A stretch of DNA of 64,000 bases from Elgaria multicarinata webbii (Eukaryota; Chordata; Lepidosauria; Squamata; Anguidae). The notes beneath the pieces are model-generated. The model saw only the letters and a list, made by a program, of their open reading frames with translations, was not told the origin of the DNA and ran no database searches. Below are positions 1 through 11,774 of this stretch, in pieces; positions within the stretch are counted from its first letter, which is position 1, and each line of letters begins with the position of its first letter. The position numbers and the translations under genes are program-made. The stretch spans positions 122,896,740-122,960,739 of the forward strand of contig NC_086175.1 of NCBI RefSeq assembly GCF_023053635.1, written 5' to 3'.

Positions 1-644
1 ACAGGCAATATGGATTTTGGATCCATTGCTACCTAGATACTGACATTGGTAACAGTAGTATTCACTAGCTTGCGACATCTGGGTTGTGTGACTCCAGGTT
101 CCCAGTTCTTGGTGCAACGCAGCTCCCACAACTGGCCAGTACAGCAACATGCACTACTTTATAGAGGCTGATTGTGTTTAAATCTAGGACTGAGCTGAAA
201 CGATTCAGTTTTTATGAATATTTTTGGCAGTGTCAAATGCCTCCCCTTTCCTGTGAGAAAATATTTGCCTATTAGAAAATGTTTTTGCTGTGGAGAAAAT
301 CAGAAGTCTATCTTAATTTTGTATGTTTTTTAAGTGTTTTATGATTTTTAATCTTTTTGTGTGTTCTTTTTCCCACCTCTTTCTCTTGTATTGTGTGTGT
401 CTAAGGTGGATGTGCTTTTTAAAATAATAAAAAAAAATGAAACTGGAGGAAAATATTTGCCTATTCATTTACATGGCTCTCATTCTCAGTTAGCTTTTTT
501 TCTTATTTCTTTTCTTCTCTTTTGGGCATAGGGAGCATTCAGAGATGCGCTCCCACACCTACACTCTAAACACAGTACAGGGACTGTCCCATTAGCTGTT
601 TCTTTCTGCATGTTGGAATTGGTCTTGCGTTGAATTTGGGGGCT
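1..644. other. Unassigned AT-rich DNA
   Basis: No gene or recognisable repeat is visible. The 17-mer GAAAATATTTGCCTATT occurs twice, near 257 and 449, which suggests a small local duplication. The stretch lies downstream of FAT3. Confidence 0.4.
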
Positions 645-1196
645 GGAACATCTTCCCTATGAGGGAAGGTTGCATCAACTGGGATTGTTTAGCTTGGAAA
701 AAAGGAGACTAAAGGGAGACATGATAGAGGTGTACAAAATTATGCATGGTATGGAGAATGTGGACAGGGAGACATTTTTCTCCCTCTCTCAAAGTACTAG
801 CACCTGGGGTCACCCCATGAAACTGATTGGTGAGAGATCCAGGACAAATAAAAGGAGGTACTTCTTCACACAGCACATAGTTAAATTATGGCACTCACTA
901 CCACAAGATGTAGTGATGGCCACCAATCTGGATGGCTTCAAAAGGGGGTTGGATAAATTCCTGGAGGCAAAAGCTATCAATGGCTACTAGCCCTGATGGT
1001 TGTGTGCCATCTCCAGTATTCGAGGCAGAAAGTATATATACACCAGTTGCATGGGAAGATGGGTGGGAGGGTGCTGTTGCAGTTGTGGCCTGTTCGTGGG
1101 ACCCTGATCGACAGCTGGTTGGCTATTGTGTGAACAGAATGCTGGATTAGATGGACCCTTGGTCTGATCCAGCAGGGCTCTTCTTATGTTCTCATT
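645..1196 (+). mobile_element. CR1-type LINE, 5'-truncated 3' end
   Basis: The translation at 670-990 ([20 protein letters not shown] ... LWHSLPQDVVMATNLDGFKR) is the C-terminal end of a CR1-clade reverse-transcriptase ORF. It ends in TAG, followed by the usual 3' untranslated end that finishes GGTCTGATCCAGCAGGGCTC and TTCTTATGTTCT. This is the longest coding stretch of this subfamily in the window. It is intergenic, downstream of FAT3. Confidence 0.85.
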
Positions 1197-1699
1197 TGTT
1201 TAGACAAGTGGCATCAATGAAAACAAGGCAAACAAACATCAGGGCACCCACCCACAATGCCAACTAGGACAGCGAGGCTGACTCAGTTCTTCCTTTTTCA
1301 GAGAAAAAAGCAGGAAAACCGAGGAAGGAACGGGCAGCAGAAAGACGTGGGCTGACTGATGTATTGCTTTTGATGCAAGTGACAGCCTTGATTCTGTGCT
1401 GCTTGTGGGTAGATGGAAGCCAGCAGATCCAGGGCAGGGAGGTGCATGAGGCAGACAGGAATCAAGGGCCTGGCACCATTTCCTCCATGGCTGCAAGGGA
1501 AGCCCAGCCACTTTCGATACAGAGGAGACATTGGAAATGAATCATGGCAAGTAACACAAATGAATTAAGAGGATGCTCTCGAGAATGCAGTCTTTTGAGC
1601 TCTTGGAAGTTGTCTTGCAGAGTACAATGAATTACTTTGGATCCCCTGCCTTGAAAAGGTCTGGCTTCCTTCCTGGCTAAGCTATGATATCATAAATAG

Positions 1700-2155
1700 G
1701 GGTAGGGTGGGGAATTTCAGTTCACATTTTCATGCGAATTTATACAATTTCGTACTTTCAAACTGATACGGGAACTGCAGCTCAGATATCCATCTGTGTA
1801 CAAAATGGTGGCTCATCTTTTTTGGGGGGTAAATTCTTATTTATGCAAATGGCAGCCATAAAGGGGCCATCTATGCAAAATTACAGGAATACATGGTCTA
1901 TTTACACCTCTAATATTGCATAGATGGCTGCTTTACTGCCACCATTTGCATAAACGGGCATTTTTAAAAAAGGACAACCTGCCACTTATATGCAAAATGG
2001 TGGCTGGTTGAGGGATTAGCAGCTGCACACAACTCATCAGGTGCCCGTGGAGGCCACGGTGGTTCACTCTGTAGAGCATACAGGGCCGAGCAGCTGGTGG
2101 GGGTCCAATGAATGGCACCCTAACCCGGACTATGGTGAGTTCACCCATCCCTAGT
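1700..2155. repeat. Putative TAGGGATG-family non-autonomous element
   Basis: The stretch ends in TGAGTTCACCCATCCCTAG, the right end shared with the copy at 39413-40054. Internally it has inverted segments around ATGCAAAATGGTGGC and GCCACCATTTGCAT. The left boundary is unclear; a TAGGGTGGGGAA at 1702 may be the degenerate end. The family appears to be a short DNA transposon without coding capacity. Confidence 0.45.
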
Positions 2156-2259
2156 AATTGCAGAGTGAGTAAAAAAAGAAGAGGTAAGATAGGTGTCATT
2201 GCAGAGAGCACTTGCTGTGCATTACTGATTATCTCAGTAAGGGCGCAATCCTATGCATG

Positions 2260-2363
2260 GTTAAATTTATTTATTTATTTATTTATTTATTACATTTTTA
2301 TACCGCCCAATAGCCGAAGCTCTCTGGGTGGTTCACAAAAGTTAAAACCATAATAAAACAACC
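2260..2363 (-). mobile_element. L2-type LINE 3' tail
   Basis: A TTTA simple repeat (2262-2292) is followed by TACCGCCCAATAGCCGAAGC and TCTGGGTGGTTCACA. This is the reverse complement of the 3' end seen on the L2-like copies at 39619-39980 and 45500-46080. It is severely 5'-truncated. A hAT-type element is inserted directly beside it. Confidence 0.7.
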
Positions 2364-2371
2364 TATTTTTC

Positions 2372-2691
2372 TAGGGTGACCATATGAAAAGGAGGACAGG
2401 GCTCCTGTATCTTTAACAGTTGTATTGAAAAGGGAATTTCAGCAGGTGTCATTTGTATATATGGAGAACCTGGTGAAATTCCCTCTTCATCACAACAGTT
2501 AAAGGCGCAGGAGCTATACTAGAATGACTGGATTTAAAAGAGGGCAGGGCACCTGCAGCTTTAACTGCTGTGATAAAGAGGAAATTCCACCAGATTCCCC
2601 ATATATACAAATGACACCTGCTGAAATTCCCTTTTCAATACGACTGTTAAAGATTCAGGAGCCCTGTCCTCCTTTTCATATGGTCACCCTA
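2372..2691. mobile_element. hAT-type MITE, palindromic (copy 1)
   Basis: The 320-bp element has termini TAGGGTGACCATATG and CATATGGTCACCCTA and is a long imperfect palindrome: the AAAAGGAGGACAGGGCTCCT arm is mirrored at the other end. The flanks share ATTTTTC (7 bp), a near match to the 8-bp duplication expected for hAT. It has no coding capacity. The copy at 33748-34045 confirms the ends. Confidence 0.8.
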
Positions 2692-2855
2692 ATTTTTCTA
2701 TTTTTTTAAATAGAAAAAAAAGTCCTACAACTTCCAGCCAACCATGTAGGAGTTGTAGGATTTGCTTCTGTCTACACATGTATAGGATAGCACCCGAAAT
2801 ATTCTTTCTAAGCGACTTTCTCAGTCAGTAGTAATTAATCAAACTCTAAATCACA

Positions 2856-3190
2856 GTACCATTAATCAAACTCTAAATCACAGCTCATGACAGGTACGCC
2901 ACCCAGCTAGAGACCGGATATCCCGCCAATGCTGGGCCAATCCAGGGTGGAAATACCACCCATGGGTGGGATTTCTGCCCCAGTATGGGTTAGGGCTCTA
3001 AAACCCCTTCCTATTGGTCTAGAGTAGACTGCTGAGTTCCTAGAGGGGTCACATGACCCTACTGGGTCACGTGACACCCATCAAGAGACCTTTTTCCGGC
3101 AGCGGAACTTCTGGCTAGGGTGGGATATCCATTCTCCAGCGGGGTGGGGCACCTGTCATGAGGCGTGGTTTAGAGTTTCATGAATGGTAC
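2856..3190. mobile_element. Inverted-repeat DNA element with 40-bp arms
   Basis: The segment 2856-2895 (GTACCATTAATCAAACTCTA...) is the reverse complement of 3151-3190 at 35 of 40 positions. The interior is GC-rich with smaller palindromes (GGGTCACATGACCC-like) and no ORF. A partial direct copy of the arm (AATCAAACTCTAAATCACAG) lies just outside, at 2836-2855. The superfamily is not assigned. Confidence 0.65.
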
Positions 3191-3392
3191 TGATATTACT
3201 ACTTCAATCTTTTTTTTTTTTTAAAAAAAAAAACAATGGTAAGGAGAACATTGACACAGAAATTCCTGCATTGGCACTGAAGGGACTGACAACATTGTGA
3301 TGAAAACTTTCTATTTGTCATTAGCTGGGTGGCTGTAAGTGCAAAGGAATTGGAGAGAAGTCTTCAGAAGAAAGCCAGTAAAATACTCAAAG

Positions 3393-4023
3393 GGGGAGTC
3401 TACACCAGCCGTTTATTGCAGGATTGTATCAGAGTCATCACTTTTGGGGCACATGACGTTGACCTGCTCCCACAGTGATCTCAGCTCCACCCCTCATTCT
3501 TTTTCATGGAATATCCCTGACAGCTTTTGTCCTGTTTTTTTTTTCTGGCTCTCTCGCATCCATTCCGAAGAACGCTTGTGGTGTGCCCTGCATTGCGAGG
3601 TCATTGCTGTTTGCCACGAGTTCCAGGCTCAGCAAACAGCCAATAAGTTGTGAGGGGCATGTGTATGGGTATCACTGTGTCTCATTGCCAAGTGTCTTTT
3701 TTTTTTTTAATACAAAAATATCCCTGTGCAGGAGCGCATATTCGACAGAAATCCTAACCCTCCATGTGTTGCTGTGTGTCTGCACTCCTCATGAGTCATT
3801 AAAAAACCACCTCTGCCCCGTAGCCATCTGCCTAGCCCCGGCCACTTCTACCGATACACACATGTATGACTGTGGTAATGGGGGACACGTGCTCCTGCAA
3901 TGGCACTCCTGTAATTGCGGCAAAGATCAGTCATGTGTGCCCCGTGAGTGGTGATCGTAGAAGTGGGAACATTCGGAAGCACCTCTCTTCCGTAGAAAAA
4001 GGGCTGCAGGTGTAGATTAGCCC
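3393..4023. mobile_element. Putative PIF/Harbinger-like non-autonomous element
   Basis: The left end GGGGGAGTCTACACCAGCC mirrors the right end, which reads GGGCTAATCTACACCTGCAG on the other strand. The ends resemble the TCTACACC termini of the larger family seen at 17215, 49097 and 54365. A 159-codon open frame inside it has no recognisable motif and is judged chance. Confidence 0.45.
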
Positions 4024-4143
4024 AAAGAGGGTAGCTCATAATCAGCAGCATTTGGAGCTATGGCAGTCATCTCCAAACCAGAAACTCCCCAGATGTCCTG
4101 GGACAACTTCCATAATTATAGTCCAACAGATCTGAAGGACACC

Positions 4144-4632
4144 AAGGCCTCAGCTAGACCTAGTGGTCTAGCGGGATGGAGGGGTGAAGATCCCACGATA
4201 TTTTTATCGCAAGATCTCCCCCTCTGTTCACACGTGGTGCGCAACAACCTCAGAGGTTGCGCCCGCCATTTTTTTAAAGAGGCAGCAGCACATGAGCGCT
4301 TGAGCACAAAAGGTAAGTCCTTTTTTAAAAAAAAAATATTTCCCCCGCTCCCCACCCACCACCCGATGGGCGCAGAGCTCCTGAGGTCCTCGAGGAGTCA
4401 AGACCTGTGCACGGGGCACAGAGCTCCTCAGGGACATCCCGCGACACCCGGCCACATGGTCTGCGGTCTCAGCCCGAGACAACGGAAAAAGCAGGCCTAA
4501 AGTGGAGGGCGAGATCCCAGAGCATGGGAGGGATCATCCCTCCTTGATCCTGGGATCCCCTGTGTATCATGTGGATGCACAGGGATGATCCCAGGGATCG
4601 CCCTGGGAGAAAGCCCTGTCTAGCCAAGGCCC
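4144..4632. mobile_element. PIF/Harbinger-like non-autonomous element
   Basis: It carries ends related to GGGCCTTAGCTAGACCTA and TAGCCAAGGCCC. Its body is shared with 59562-59996: CGCCATTTTTTTAAAG, GGGCGCAGAGCTCCT, then the palindrome around GATCCCCTGTGTATCATG. It has no coding capacity. The target duplication is not clear in this copy. Confidence 0.65.
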
Positions 4633-5399
4633 AAGTTAGGAAAGAAATACCATTGCCTCTGAGTATCACCTGCCATAGATTCCTGAGAGATTATCAACTT
4701 TATGGTAAATTTGGGACAACCCTATCAGTTCAGAAGGCCCCATCCTCTACCGCACAGTAGAATTGGTCTTGGGCAGCCAGATACAGATAGGAAATGGCCA
4801 CATGGGTACCCAACTCCTTAGCAACAACTATATATTATAAAGTGAGGATATACTCCAATGAAAGAAGTAAATAAAGAGTAAACACAAGTTGTGTTTTGTT
4901 TTGTTTTTACTTGAAAACTGGATTTAACGATCAACTTAGCAAATTTTGGCAGTTACAAACCTGTACATTTTTTGTATGTTTTTCTTTTTATAGCAAAATA
5001 ACACAAGACAATACTGCCAACAGTAAATATGAAAGACCAATGGATTGGTTGACGAGGGACCAGTTCCACTTGAAGTGGTCGTCTTCCCTTTGCATAAGGT
5101 TATTGTGTGGTTGGAATAATGGCGAAACCTCCCGAAGGCCTAACTGAAATGGTGTGTTACAAAACATGTCCACGATAGCATTTGTGCAAAAACACATTCA
5201 TTTGAGAAAAGGAAGTCAGTAAGGGAACAGTCTCTTAGAAAGGAGGGGTGTGTGTTAAAAGAAAACAGCTGATTCAAAGGGGTTACAGTATTATTTTCAA
5301 ACCTATTTGCCTTTTTGTTGATTTTGCCATTACCTTAAATGTTTCATCTGACATGGATGACTTTCTTCAGAATACGGAAATGAACACAGGGGGAAAAAA
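4633..5399. other. Unassigned, repeat-poor DNA past the probable UTR end
   Basis: AT-rich sequence with no recognisable repeat or coding signal. It may include the distal FAT3 3' UTR or downstream flank. A run of AAGTAAATAAAGAGTAAAC at 4866 lies on the plus strand, so it is not a FAT3 polyadenylation signal. Confidence 0.35.
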
Positions 5400-8300
5400 A
5401 AAGGAATGAGAAGAAACTGATTGGCATCAAATATCTACAAAAGCCCAGTCATTTAAAAATTATTATATACATTATTTTATAAACTTTTTTTTTTTGAACA
5501 CCAAAAACATACATCTTTTACAAACCAGCCTGCTCGCCACAGGTAAAATTTACAGGACAACTATCTTTCTTATACAGTGCTTCAAAGAGAACTTCTTACA
5601 TTTTCCAAACAAACCTCCCCAAATGCAGTTCACATGGGCTTGTAAAAGTGTTCTGGTAACAACCCAGGTCTTGAGAGACAAGATTAAGCTACACCAGCGA
5701 GGGTTTGAATTTCCACCATCCAGTTGAAATGCATCCTCAACTCTGCTAGCACCGAAGCCTGGCTATGGCCTTGTAATGCGACATTTGTAAATTATTGCTT
5801 TTTTAAAAAATTGTACATGATGAAATTAACTCCCACCCCCACAAACACACACAGACTTGCACCTCTCCCATGTGACATAACAAAATATTCAGTGCCCTTC
5901 TGTTTGGTGCATAGCCATGGAAAATATAAGCTTAAGTAATGGTCTTTAATGAACAAGCTTACACTGGATTGTAGTAAAAGATATGTGGGTTTAGAGGGAA
6001 AATATTAAACAGGCAAATCAAATCAAATCACAAGAAAACACAGTTTTTATCGTCATGAAAAGGCTCCCCACTCCCCTCTCTGACCTGTTTTAAGATCCCA
6101 CCCCACCCCCACTGTCTGCAATTATTTTTGAAACTCCATTCCAACAAAACTACCCCGCCAAATACTTTCTGGAAGATTCCTGTTCTCCGTGGTAATTATA
6201 TAAATCCCCCTCTCTAGATCCTGAAGACCACGCTTCTGAATAAAAATGGCCCATTATTGCACTACTTACAATGCGGAAATCAATGCATTCTTTTACTTTA
6301 CGTGTTCAAAACTCTGTGACCTGCCCACCGTGTAGAGGGGTGGTTGGTGCACAGATAACTGCTTTGGGTAGATTGATTTACTATTTTGTTCAGGAAATAC
6401 TTTCTTATATTCAAAGCAGACCTGTGTAGCCTATGATCCTCAAAACTGAACGCAGTCTCTCAGCCATGTATTGCTGCCTGCCAGATGACTGACAACTTTT
6501 CCTGTTGTGCAATCCCGGGTAGGTAGCAAAAGTAGTGAGTTTATTTGGATACTAGTTGGCTATCATATGTGGTTGGTGGCAGGCTTTGTTTGGCTTGGGG
6601 GTGGTGGGTCACCAGTCATGCAAACCTGATTTAAAGACAAGGGCAGTGTCCAATGCTAGCAGTCCATCTACGCTCATCCGGTTGTGCTAGGAGGAATGAG
6701 TGTTAGCACAGTGGGATTTGCTACATCAACCGTGGAAACTAACGAAAACTAGCATTTCTAGGACAGGACAGCTCTGTGGTGACTTGTTCCTTCCATTCTG
6801 GTAACACTTGTTTGAGCTAGTTTCCAGCTGCTGGAGAAAGTATTAGCTTCTTGTTGCACTAGCGGTCATTCCGGTTAGCGCAACAGCCCCGTTGGCAACT
6901 GCTTAGAGTCCAACATCCATCCAGAGTTAAGCTTACCCACATCTATTGCCTTCCATGGGAATTTATCACCTCCAGCTCTCTGCTTGGCCTCAGGCAAAAT
7001 CTGCAAACAGGAACTTGCAGCCTGAAGAATTCCTCTCTATAAGCTTGGCGGCAGATCTGTGAATTGTCTGCAGTTGTGTCGTCCACAGTTCTGCTGCCAA
7101 ACTCGTGTGCACAAGCCTCCGAACCAAGACCTTGCACTTCTTTTCAGTGACGTGGGAGGGTGTCCTCATGATTGCAGATTGTAACGAGACACAGTTCTTG
7201 GGATGTACAGTCTGACTTGTCTCGCTACTTCAGGGTTCACAGCCGGCTTCCCTGTGTAAATTCGGCAATGGGCTTTTGCACCCCGCGCTGTTTGTTCGTG
7301 CAAAAATATGTGCTATCTGTACATGAAAATTCAACCACAGTGGGCTAACTTGACTGAAGATTTTGTAACAGGCCTGTGGGGAGGTGGGAGTGGGTGTTAA
7401 CTTCACCAAGCTGAATTTAACTTCTGACTTTGCATTCAGGAGCTCTGCTTTTTCCCCCAGCTGAAATTCATAAGTTACGTCAGAGCAATAAGCCTAAGTA
7501 TCAGGGGCAGAAAGTGACAAAGTTAAAGCCAAGTCCAGTGAGGGCTGGGCTGTACCATGTCTGGGCTGTACCATGTCAGACTGCAACTGGGGGCTCACAT
7601 GGTGGAATGTTTCTCTGTACAACCCCCCCCTCCCCAACACACCTTACTCATAGAAAATAATCATGTTGGGAAAGGCTAGGCTAGGACCTTTTAGCCTGAC
7701 ATTTAACAACGTGTTTTGTTTTTTTAAAAAAGAAGAGCATTCCATTGCACGAGCCAAAACCTGCCATCTGAAGTGCTACAGCCACAAGCAGAAGATCTAG
7801 GCCTGAGTCCCATTGAAAGGTGGGCATTAGAGCCTTTCTACACATTATGCAGAATGAGGTGGGAGTTCTGGACTGGACCACTTCCAACTCGAGATGCAGA
7901 GTTTGCATTTTTGAAAGCGATTTCCGTGACAGACGAAACTCCCTTCATGGGCAAAGTAGTACATCGAGGAGAAAAGTGTCACACAGCCCTCTCCAAGAAG
8001 ATGCCCCACTTCACTACATGTCAGAAATGTTATCCTCCCCTGCTGTCTCTGCAGTGTTTCCATCTAGTATTCTACCACCTCACTCTGTAGAATAGCTACG
8101 AGTCAAGACTTAAGACTAGCTAAACTCCTATTGGTTTCAGTGGAATTAAGTCCTAACTAAATTTATCCATGGGACTTACTTGTAACTAACCCTTGCTTGA
8201 CAATGCCCCATGTCACTGACACCGACAATACCAAACACTAATACAGCCGTGAGTTGATATTTCGATGAAGAGCGGCAAATCCAGCCTCTCTAATGGCTAA

Positions 8301-10779
8301 GGCACGCAAAGATCTGCACTAGCACAGCATACATGTGTATCCTTGACTATGCGGGTGCTTACTTCTGGATCAAGGCTAGCGTCTCTGCCCTGGATGATCA
8401 AAGTTGCCTTACTGGTGAAGAGCAAAAGTATGCTACGCGGTCCTAAAAGGAAACACAGCAGAATGAATGAATGAATGAATGAATGGGCATAGCTATTTTT
8501 GAGGTTAGCACAGCTGGCCTCTCTTTGCATAAATGGGACAATTGTATAGATTCGGGAGAGGGGGGCAGTGAGCAGCCAGCTGCTGGTAGAAAAGGTGAAG
8601 GGGCCAGGACACAAGGGAGTGCACAGGATCTGAAACTGCATGGGTCTTAGGAGGAAAGGGATGTGCAGAAAGAGGAAAATGGAAGACACCCCGTACTGAG
8701 GGGTTCCATTAGGTTGCTTAGGTTTGGGAACATTACGGTTCATTCTGTGGAAGACTAGTAGAATATAGAGGGAGAAGTGCAAGAAATAACAATGTCTAGC
8801 AGCATGCATTAAGATTTCTGAGTTTCCAATTATTTCCCTGCATGACATTGTTGATATGTCCCAGTAATCACAAAAATAAATCTAGATATTAAGTGTCCCA
8901 GGGAAGCATTAGCTGAAGATACTTTATGTAAATGGAAGCCAATGAGGATTATTTCATAATTACTTCATGGGGGACGAAAACCAGAGCTCACTGTTTCAAC
9001 TGAACAATAGTTCAAAGTTCAAATGTGTTATCCTGGAGCCCACTTGAAGCAAACCCAATGGATACTGTTGTTGTGAGATTGAAAAGTCGGCGCAGATGTT
9101 GCTTAGTGTTTGAACTATTGTCCCATACCGCATTTTCCATCTCTTTACTTTTTCCAAAAAAAAAGAAAGAAAAAAAAAGTAAAATTAAAGTTGCTTGTCC
9201 ATCAGGCCAATCCACACATCAGCTAGCTTCTCCGCTGAGTAAATTGATCTGAGTCAACAGTACACTTTTGATCAACTCTGACTGCACCTTGCTCGGAAGA
9301 ACTACCTTAAGTTTGGGAGAGAATTTTTTCCTTTTGTTTCTTCACAATTGGGAGAAACACGGTTCAAGTATAGCATCCCTCCTCCTGCCCAGAAAACATT
9401 GGGGGGGGGGACATGAAAGGCTGGGGAGGGATAGAGAAAGAAAATTACACAAATCCATTATAAATGGATGCTTATGATTTCATGGGGCAGAGAATCAAGG
9501 AAAATATCCGTTCCTTGAACAGGAAGCATGGGCAGGCAGGCGTATACGTCTCAGAATTTTCATATGGACTGTATATTGTCAAGGCTCCAAACCCATTTTT
9601 AACACACGTCTCGTTATTCTAACCAGATTGTTTGCAACATCACAAATCCTTGTAACTATACACTCACGACATGAGGAAGGGGACATTAAATTACCAAATT
9701 TAGCACGTGGATGTCCGAGTCCATTTGATATTAAAAGTGTTACATGGTAGTTATGTTGTTGTTGTTTTAAACCAGTTAGCTTGTTATATCGGCAATTTAT
9801 GAACAACTATCTCCGGCTGCAGAACGAACTGGTTGCTGTTTAGCCAAATGAAACAAGAAATGTTGAAATTCAAGTCAAGTCAAGATAACCTCTCACTTCG
9901 TGGAAGGCCATGTGCTGCAAAACATTCGTTTAACTTTGCGCTGACGGGGAACCAGGATAAGGCTGGAGCATGAAAACCTTGTTACAGCCTCCATTCATCC
10001 ACGACTACACTCCAGGAATAAAGATTTACTTATTCAGTACACTTCCTGGCTGACTGAATGCTCTCTGGGAAGGCCAGGTGCCTCCTCCCCCTCCTTTTAA
10101 ATTGTACAATATTGCGAAGTAAAACCCTTACTTGCAGGTAGAAAAGGAATGTAGGGGGAAAATATTTAAAACTACCGGAAAAACGGGATTGCTCCTTGTT
10201 TTGGGGGCACTATAACAACTGGTGCAAGTATGCATGGCGAAATAAAATGAGCTCCTGCACCATTTTGTTTTGCAATGGAACAGGTGGACCGAGGAAAAAT
10301 GCCACTGAATCCAAAGAATTGGGGGGGGGGGGAACAAAAAAAATAAACCAACATAACCTAGACATTTTAGCCAGACAAGTCAGGGATGCAAGATTAGCTC
10401 ACTCCTTGAGGAATGTTAATTTGCAAACTCCCTTCTCCGGATCTCAATAGCTTCGCCACGTAGGGTGGGCCTCCTGTATCCTTTCGTTGCTGTGTAGTAG
10501 TTTCAACTGGTGCAGGGATTGCTCACTCCTGCATGGCAAGCTGACAAAGAGACCCTTCTACACCAGAGCTACAAGGGCCGAGATTTCCTTGGCATTTGGT
10601 CCTCCTGTCCCCCACTGATGAGTGCAGCAGCAAGCACATTTCATGTGATGATTCCAGGGTATTGGCTGCTACTGAAGAGTTGCTTAGGGGCAGGTTAGGT
10701 CAGGCATGGCCATGTGAAGAGCACTGTGCTGTGGGACAGCCGTGTGCAAGTTTCATGCTGGTATACAACGAACCAACCT

Positions 10780-10922
10780 GGGCCACAGCTAGACCTAAGG
10801 TTTATCCTGGGATCATCCAGGGTTCACCCCTGCCTGAGCACTGGATCCCCTGTGTGTCACCTAGATGAACAGGTTTGACCCCTGGACGATCCAGGGATAA
10901 ACCTTAGGTCTAGCTATGGCCC
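10780..10922. mobile_element. 143-bp palindromic MITE in the probable FAT3 3' UTR
   Basis: The ends read GGGCCACAGCTAGACCTAAG and, from the other strand, GGGCCATAGCTAGACCTAAG. The arms of about 43 bp differ at only a few positions, with the family core GATCCCCTGTGTGTCACC between them. It is a short member of the Harbinger-like family. As RNA it would fold into a long hairpin. Confidence 0.75.
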
Positions 10923-11245
10923 TAGAGTGTTAAGCGCGATTGCTCAGTTACAGTTTCCATTTGCTTTACAGGAGGTGGGCATCCCAACATCCATGTTGTG
11001 GTTCTGCTTAACATGGTGCCTCTCAACCCCACCTTACTTCAAAGTTGGGGCTGCAGCTGCAGACTTAAAATGCACATATGAAATGCAGTCGCTATACTTA
11101 AACATTACATGAAACAGTACAGAAAGGAATCTTCTTATGGAACAGTAAGTTTGAAATGACTGATTTTCTTAAGAGAGGGAATTACTGTACACAACAGCAT
11201 CCCTTACTTTCATTCATGAATGGGCCAATGTTTAAATTAGGCAGC

Positions 11246-11373
11246 GGCCCTTTCTGCACCTAAGGGCTATCCCAGGAAAATGGAGGGATCGTCCCTGCCT
11301 GCTCCCGGGATCCCCTGTGCGTCATTTGGATGCACAGGAACGATCCAGGGATGATCCCGGGGGAAAAGGCAGA
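11246..11373. mobile_element. Harbinger-like MITE fragment
   Basis: It begins GGCCCTTTCTGCACC and contains the family core CCGGGATCCCCTGTGCGTCA and GGATGCACAGG. The right end stops within GGGGAAAAGGCAG, short of the terminal repeat seen at 17800. It lies in the probable 3' UTR. Confidence 0.6.
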
Positions 11374-11774
11374 CAGCCAGCAATGCCAGTAGGAAACAGG
11401 AAATATTTCTAACTCTTCTTTAATACTGCGAGTGTTTTAGCCTTGTAACACTTTTAATAGTACAACACTCCACAAAGCTGGGTGGAGGAAAAGTCACTCT
11501 GTCATCAATCCATTTGCCTCCCTCTACTGACGGGTGACCTCATGGACCAATTTTCTGAGATCATGTTTTGATCTCTCTTTATCATGTGCGTGGACACTGT
11601 GGGTTTCTTGACAGGGTTAAAAATGGGTTATGCTAGATTTCCACCTTGCCCCCTATATAGATCTATATATTTATTTGTATTTTTTTTTTTTTAGCAAAAA
11701 ATGTCTTCTTTACAGTTATGCTATGAATGGGACCAAACAACAGCGACAACAACACCCACAAGAAAACGGCTCCT

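Larger units (their letters stand above)
5400..11774 (-). other. FAT3: Probable FAT3 3' UTR (left boundary uncertain)
   Basis: The region left of the stop codon has few repeats and no coding potential that I trust. Mammalian FAT3 has a 3' UTR of several kilobases, so a long one is expected here. The left limit of about 5.4 kb is a guess: on the minus strand an A-rich, AATAAT/TATAAA-containing stretch at 5455-5495 is followed by a T/G-rich run, but there is no clear canonical AATAAA signal. It contains two inverted-repeat elements (10780-10922, 11246-11373), a GAAT repeat (8461-8484) and a 17-nt tandem duplication (7545-7580). Confidence 0.45.

Noticed and set aside
3475-3954. 159-codon plus-strand open frame
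   Set aside because: It sits inside an inverted-repeat DNA element and includes poly-T-encoded Phe runs. No motif.
4030-4140. Another CCTCCAGATGTTT-type palindromic MITE
   Set aside because: CCCCAGATGTCCTGGGACAA and TTATAGTCCAACAGATCTG are suggestive, but the ends are too decayed to define.
8297-8848. 183-codon minus-strand open frame in the probable 3' UTR
   Set aside because: It is on the FAT3 strand but after the stop codon, and includes a translated GAATGAAT microsatellite (HSFIHSFIL). No family is recognised.
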